A DNA stretch of 9,746 nt from Desulfobacterales bacterium. Its GTDB lineage: Bacteria; Desulfobacterota; Desulfobacteria; Desulfobacterales; Desulfosalsimonadaceae. The notes beneath the pieces were generated by a model, which worked only from the letters and a program-made list of their open reading frames with translations, was not told where the DNA came from and did no database searches. Below, piece by piece: positions 6,384 through 9,746 of the stretch. The position numbers were made by a program, and so were the translations under genes. Position 1 is the first letter of the stretch. Each line of letters opens with the position of its first letter. The stretch is from positions 1 through 9,746 of the forward strand of contig JAGYOT010000038.1 in assembly GCA_018399455.1 (NCBI GenBank), given 5' to 3'.

Positions 6384-7550
6384 ATGACGCTGAAAGATAA
6401 ATACGCTGTAGTGGGCGTTGGCTATACGCCCCAGGGCAGAATCCCCGAACGGACCACCCTGAGTTTCCACCTGGAGGCTTGTGCCAACGCGATTGCTGAT
6501 GCCGGCCTGCGCCGGGAAGATATCGACGGTTTGATCGCCTATCGTTATTTCCCACCATCAAGCGGTGAAGATGAAGTCACCCCCTATCTTGTCGCCGAGC
6601 ATCTCGGGATTTCCCCCGCCTATCTTTTTCAGGACGCCAACTGATCGCGAAACCACTTGATGCACGCAGTTGGCGCGCTTGAATCCGGACTTTGCAGATA
6701 CGTCCTTATCTCTTACGGCCAAAGCGCCCGCTCAGGCAACAGTATGATGCGGATGCTTTATCACATGACGCGCAATGATGATGCGGTTTATGGTCATTTT
6801 GGCGCAGCCGGCGGCTATGCTCTGGCCGCCCGCCGGGCCATGCACGAGTTCGGGACCGGACCGGAGACATGGAAACAGATTGCTGTCGGTCAACGCGCCT
6901 GGGCCAACCGCAACCCCCGGGCAATAATGGCGGATCAGGAGTTGACTGAAGAATCCTACATGGCGTCCAAATACATGATCGAGCCTTTTCGATTGTTTGA
7001 CAACTGCCTGATGAATGACGGCGGGCGGGCCGTGATCCTGACCTCGGTTGAGCGGGCAAGGGACTTAAGGCATCCGGTAGTCTCGATCATGGGCCTGGGC
7101 CAGCATAACCCGTCCAGTGACCTGGCAACAGCCGATTTTCTGGCCGGCCCGACCGGGGCGAAGCGGGCGGGCGAAGCGGCCTTTGCCATGGCCGGCATCA
7201 GCCGCAACGATATCGATGCCTGCCAGATCTATGACTGTTTCACCTACACGGTTGAAATTACGTTGCAGGACTACGGTTTTTTTGGCCCCGGCGAAGGCAA
7301 GGACTGGTTTTCCGGCGGCACCATTGCCCCCGGGGGGCGCATGCCGGTCAACACGTCCGGCGGCCAGCTCTCCGAGGCCTATTACATGGGGCTTACCCCG
7401 TTGAGTGAGGCAGTGATGCAGCTCATGGGGCGATGCGGAAAGAGACAATTAGGGCCTGAGACCAGCACCAAATCCCCTGGGATCATTCTGTGCAGCGACA
7501 ACGGCGGCATCCTTCAGGCCCATGCCTGTTATATCTTAAGGAGAATATAG
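6384..7550 (+). CDS. Thiolase-superfamily (SCP2/Ltp2-like) protein with in-frame UGA, probable selenoprotein
   Basis: Reading TGA 6642-6644 as an amino acid gives one 388-residue protein, the normal length for SCP2-type thiolases and lipid-transfer (Ltp2-like) proteins. Both halves are recognisably parts of this fold: YAVVGVGYTPQGR and the first alpha/beta half before the TGA; ALESGLCRYVLISYG, IYDCFTYTVE (Y283-D284), GFFGPGEGK and NTSGGQLSEAYYMG (323-336) after it. Residue 87 (UGA) is at the start of the helix that carries the thiolase nucleophile. An ungapped alignment puts it two residues after the classical cysteine. The GHP histidine of true thiolases is Tyr333 here, as in DUF35-dependent Ltp2-like aldolases; Cys370 lies near the thiolase second-cysteine position. 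Substrate is probably a CoA ester; retro-aldol, Claisen or other chemistry is possible. AAAGGTG (6371-6377) supports ATG 6384. The DUF35 gene begins 3 bases after the stop. Alternative: a pseudogene or sequencing error. Confidence 0.75.
6646..6677 (+). promoter_or_regulatory. Putative bacterial SECIS hairpin
   Basis: The hairpin begins one base after the in-frame TGA. CGCG (6646-6649) pairs with CGCG (6674-6677). After an AAA bulge (6650-6652), CCACU (6653-6657) pairs with AGU and GG (6668-6670, 6672-6673), leaving U6671 (or U6670) bulged. The apical loop is UGAUGCACGC (6658-6667), with G as its second base. A bulged U in the upper stem and a G near the start of the apical loop are features of bacterial SECIS elements that bind SelB. 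In the E. coli fdhF element, however, the bulged U is on the 5' side. The loop starts 13 bases after the TGA. Folding was done by eye. Confidence 0.55.
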
Positions 7551-7553
7551 AAA

Positions 7554-7964
7554 ATGGCGGATATGACCAAGCCGGTGCCCCAACTTAATGCGGATAATCG
7601 CCCGTTCTGGGAGGGATGCCGGGAGCATCGGTTAAAAATCCCGAAATGCAGCAGCTGTGGATACCTGCGATGGCCGCCGGCCTTTCTCTGTCCGAAATGC
7701 CTTTCCGCCGAAAACGAATGGATCAACGCCTGCGGCACCGGCCGTGTATACACCTATGCGGTCTATCATATCGCGCCTTATCCCGCCTTTAAAGAGAGCC
7801 TTCCTTATGTGGTGGCCATGGTCACTCTGGAGGAAGGCCCCCGGATGATGACAAACATCATCGACTGCGACCCGGCCGGGATCTACTGCGAGATGCCGGT
7901 TGAGGTTTCCTGGGATGATATCACTGAAGAAATCAGCATTCCCCGGTTTCGTCCGCTGCAGTAA
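7554..7964 (+). CDS. DUF35 zinc-ribbon/OB-fold protein, partner of the thiolase-like protein
   Basis: A 136-residue protein with the DUF35 layout: an N-terminal helix (PFWEGCREHRL), a zinc ribbon with C32-x2-C35-x10-C46-x2-C49, and an OB-fold (about 55-125; GTGRVYTYAVYH, PYVVAMVTLEEGPRM). DUF35 proteins bind acyl-CoA and form complexes with thiolase-superfamily enzymes, for example in steroid side-chain aldolases, archaeal HMG-CoA synthase/thiolase complexes and some anaerobic beta-oxidation-like pathways. Here it follows the thiolase-like gene by 3 bases, so it is very probably its obligate subunit and CoA-ester binding platform. AAGGAG (7538-7543), inside the end of the upstream gene, lies 10 bases before ATG 7554; ATG 7563 is too far from it. 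All four zinc cysteines are present and length is normal. The gene ends 56 bases from the convergent regulator; no convincing terminator lies between. Confidence 0.9.
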   Translation: MADMTKPVPQLNADNRPFWEGCREHRLKIPKCSSCGYLRWPPAFLCPKCLSAENEWINACGTGRVYTYAVYHIAPYPAFKESLPYVVAMVTLEEGPRMMTNIIDCDPAGIYCEMPVEVSWDDITEEISIPRFRPLQ

Positions 7965-8020
7965 GAGCCGTCTGCCAAAGCTTTCGGCTGATCTGCCGGC
8001 AAAACCGGGCCGACCACCCC

Positions 8021-9601
8021 TTATGCATTGGTTTTACGTCCAAAAGCAATCCCCAGCTTGAGCATCCGATGGCGGAGTGTGCTGTAATGAAGGCCGAGTA
8101 TTTCAGCCGCCCCGCCGGGCCCGCTGATTTTACCGCCGGTTTGCGCGAGCACCTGACGAATATGGCTTGCCATGACCTCGTCAAGTGTCGATATTCGGCC
8201 GGAATCATCCGGCCCTGAAGGTTTCGCATCGGGCCGTGACGGCCGGTTGAAAAGACCGGCAAAGGATATGCGGCCGCCCTGATACTGAATTAAAGCGCGT
8301 TCAATAAAGTTTTCCAGTTCGCGAATATTTCCCGGCCAGTCATGGACCAGCAGTTGATCAATGGCGCCGTACTGCAGTTCCGGCTGCTGCTTTAGCTTTA
8401 ACGCCCGGGATTTCTTTTGGATAAAAAACTCTGTAAGCGCGGGGATATCTTCTTTTCGCTCCCTTAGCGGAGGGATGGCGATCGGGAAGACGTTTAACCG
8501 GAACCACAGATCCTCCCGGAATTCGCCTTCAGCTACCATATGCTGGAGGTTGCGGTGGGTGGCTGAAATAAGCCTGACATTAACCGGAATCTCCTGCGTT
8601 CCGCCTACCCGCTCAATGGTCTTTTCCTGCAGCACCCGCAGCAGCCGGACCTGTGCCTGGGGTGAGAGTTCGCCGACTTCATCCAAAAAAATGGTGCCTC
8701 GATCCGCCCTTTCGAATCGTCCCCGTTTCTGTTCCACCGCCCCCGTAAAAGCCCCTTTCTCGTGCCCGAACAACTCGCTGTCCATAAGCGTCTCAGGAAT
8801 GGCGCCGCAATTGACCTTCACAAAGGGCCCGTTTTTCCGGTGGGAGGCATAATGAATGGCATTGGCAATCATTTCTTTTCCCACGCCGGTTTCCCCCTGG
8901 ATGAACACCGGGCTGTCAAGACCGGCTACCTGCCGGACCATATCCATGACAGGCTTCAGCCCCTGATCCGCGCCAATAATCTCGCTGGTTGACTTTTCAT
9001 GCAGCTCGTCATGGAGACAACGGATATCATCGACCAGTTTATTGTTGAGCTCAAGGACTTCCCGGTGACGCAGGGCATTGGCCGTCGCAATGGCGACCGG
9101 GTCATGCAGGATTTGAAGCAGCTTTGCATCCTCCAAGCGGTACTGGTCCCGGCCCGGGTTTACCACCCAAAGACCGCCAATGCGGTTTCCTTCCAGTTCC
9201 AGCCGCAGCACGATAAAGGACACGTTGGTGTCAATATGCATGCGCGTCATGAGATCAAACATGTCCGGATCTTCAACTTCCAGCTGATTGACAACCCGAA
9301 AGGCTTTCATTTCAATATACTTCTTAATCCATTTGGCCCGCATCTCCCCGCTTTCCGGCAACGAAACATCTTTAGCCATTGATTGGGGGGTTGTTGAAAT
9401 CGTCCCGGCGATATTGTGAAACATATTCTTCCGGGGATCAATAAGGCCCAGGGCCATGAACCGGGCGGGAATGAACCGGCCCACATACTGCCTCATCCGC
9501 TGCAGGGCGATGTCAATATCCAGACTACTGCAAATCCGGACGGTTGCCTGTCTGAAAAATTCATTTGTATCGATATTCATATCCCCGTCTTTCAAACGCA
9601 T
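8021..9601 (-). CDS. Sigma-54-dependent transcriptional activator with GAF domain (FhlA-like layout)
   Basis: A 526-residue enhancer-binding protein. An N-terminal GAF-like sensor (about 15-185) is joined by a helical linker (about 186-205) to an AAA+ domain (about 206-440). The latter shows Walker A GETGVGKE (236-243), the sigma-54 contact loop GAFTGA (283-288), Walker B TIFLDEVG (303-310), the arginine-finger region FREDLWFRLN (361-370) and WPGNIRELEN (422-431). A Fis-type helix-turn-helix (about 485-518, AAEILGLHYSTLRHRMLKLGI) ends the protein. With no response-regulator receiver, it is likely controlled by a small ligand binding the GAF domain, as in FhlA. It should activate RNA polymerase-sigma-54 at promoters of the -24/-12 type. 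It converges on the thiolase-DUF35 pair, but I found no matching promoter in the window. Two starts are possible, ATG 9601 and ATG 9580 (eight codons in); both have poorly spaced ribosome sites. Confidence 0.93.
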   Translation of the reverse strand: MRLKDGDMNIDTNEFFRQATVRICSSLDIDIALQRMRQYVGRFIPARFMALGLIDPRKNMFHNIAGTISTTPQSMAKDVSLPESGEMRAKWIKKYIEMKAFRVVNQLEVEDPDMFDLMTRMHIDTNVSFIVLRLELEGNRIGGLWVVNPGRDQYRLEDAKLLQILHDPVAIATANALRHREVLELNNKLVDDIRCLHDELHEKSTSEIIGADQGLKPVMDMVRQVAGLDSPVFIQGETGVGKEMIANAIHYASHRKNGPFVKVNCGAIPETLMDSELFGHEKGAFTGAVEQKRGRFERADRGTIFLDEVGELSPQAQVRLLRVLQEKTIERVGGTQEIPVNVRLISATHRNLQHMVAEGEFREDLWFRLNVFPIAIPPLRERKEDIPALTEFFIQKKSRALKLKQQPELQYGAIDQLLVHDWPGNIRELENFIERALIQYQGGRISFAGLFNRPSRPDAKPSGPDDSGRISTLDEVMASHIRQVLAQTGGKISGPGGAAEILGLHYSTLRHRMLKLGIAFGRKTNA

Positions 9602-9638
9602 GCCTTATCATGGAAGCAATTTAGCCGGTAATCATCCA

Positions 9639-9678
9639 AGTTTGTCACATTTGAATAATTTGGCAAATATGACAAACT
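9639..9678. repeat. Near-perfect 15-bp inverted repeat upstream of the sigma-54 activator
   Basis: The left arm AGTTTGTCACATTTG (9639-9653) and right arm CAAATATGACAAACT (9664-9678) are reverse complements at 14 of 15 positions, with a 10-base AT-rich spacer. The site lies 38 bases before ATG 9601 in the 145-base AT-rich stretch that ends the window. It has no T-run suited to a terminator of a known gene, and its place fits a protein-binding operator, perhaps for autoregulation by the adjacent activator or for a gene beyond the right edge. Confidence 0.75.
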
Positions 9679-9700
9679 ATTTATTCAAATATAACAAATA
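9664..9700. repeat. Direct repeat of the operator half-site, 22-bp period
   Basis: CAAATATGACAAACT (9664-9678) recurs as CAAATATAACAAATA (9686-9700), 12 of 15 bases identical. The copies start 22 bases apart, about two turns of the helix, so proteins bound to them would sit on the same face of the DNA. This copy is in the same orientation as the right arm of the inverted repeat, giving three half-sites in all. The remaining bases to the window end (9701-9746) are AT-rich with no gene I can recognise. Confidence 0.55.
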
Positions 9701-9746
9701 TTGTATTGGCTGATAATTAATGATCTAAATTTATTAGTTTTTTATG

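Noticed and set aside
6657..7550. A separate 297-residue protein starting at TTG 6657 or ATG 6660
   Set aside because: There is no Shine-Dalgarno before either codon, it would lack the first third of the thiolase fold, and the preceding 86-residue piece continues it in the same frame. Readthrough of the TGA explains both parts better.
7966..7989. AGCCG...CGGCT hairpin between the DUF35 gene and the activator gene
   Set aside because: A five-base-pair stem with no T-run on either strand; not a convincing terminator.
9624..9639. Possible minus-strand sigma-54 promoter before the activator gene
   Set aside because: Only GG-N10-GC matches; the flanking consensus bases do not, so chance is likely.

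Overview
The window reads as chromosomal DNA of an anaerobic, probably sulfate-reducing, bacterium of the Desulfobacterota type. This is inferred from the mix of CoA-thioester enzymes, a sigma-54 activator, an HD-GYP signalling protein and a likely selenoprotein; no rRNA, tRNA or marker gene fixes the taxon. Genes are densely packed with good Shine-Dalgarno sites. No insertion sequence, CRISPR array or RNA gene was seen.

Left part (1-2261, plus strand): the C-terminal end of an acyl-CoA synthetase, a two-helix membrane protein and a full sodium:solute symporter, closed by a hairpin terminator. Together they look like a module that imports a carboxylate and activates it to its CoA ester.

Middle (2262-6131): a Yip1-like membrane protein and a GAF/HD-GYP cyclic-di-GMP phosphodiesterase lie 3 bases apart on the plus strand. 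Facing them on the minus strand is a large cNMP-like/CBS/DUF294 nucleotidyltransferase-like signalling protein.

Right part (6132-9746): a candidate sigma-70 promoter carrying a perfect palindrome precedes a thiolase-superfamily gene and a DUF35 zinc-ribbon/OB-fold gene, which form a tight pair. A convergent sigma-54 activator with a GAF sensor domain follows. Its upstream region is AT-rich and holds a near-perfect 15-bp inverted repeat plus a third copy of one arm.

The most notable feature is an in-frame TGA at codon 87 of the thiolase-like gene. Both sides read as one 388-residue protein in the same frame. The TGA lies at the start of the helix where thiolases carry their nucleophilic cysteine, and a bacterial SECIS-like hairpin begins one base after it. 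I read it as a probable selenocysteine codon, that is, a selenium-containing relative of the Ltp2/SCP2-type thiolases paired with a DUF35 partner. A nonsense mutation or sequencing error remains the main alternative.
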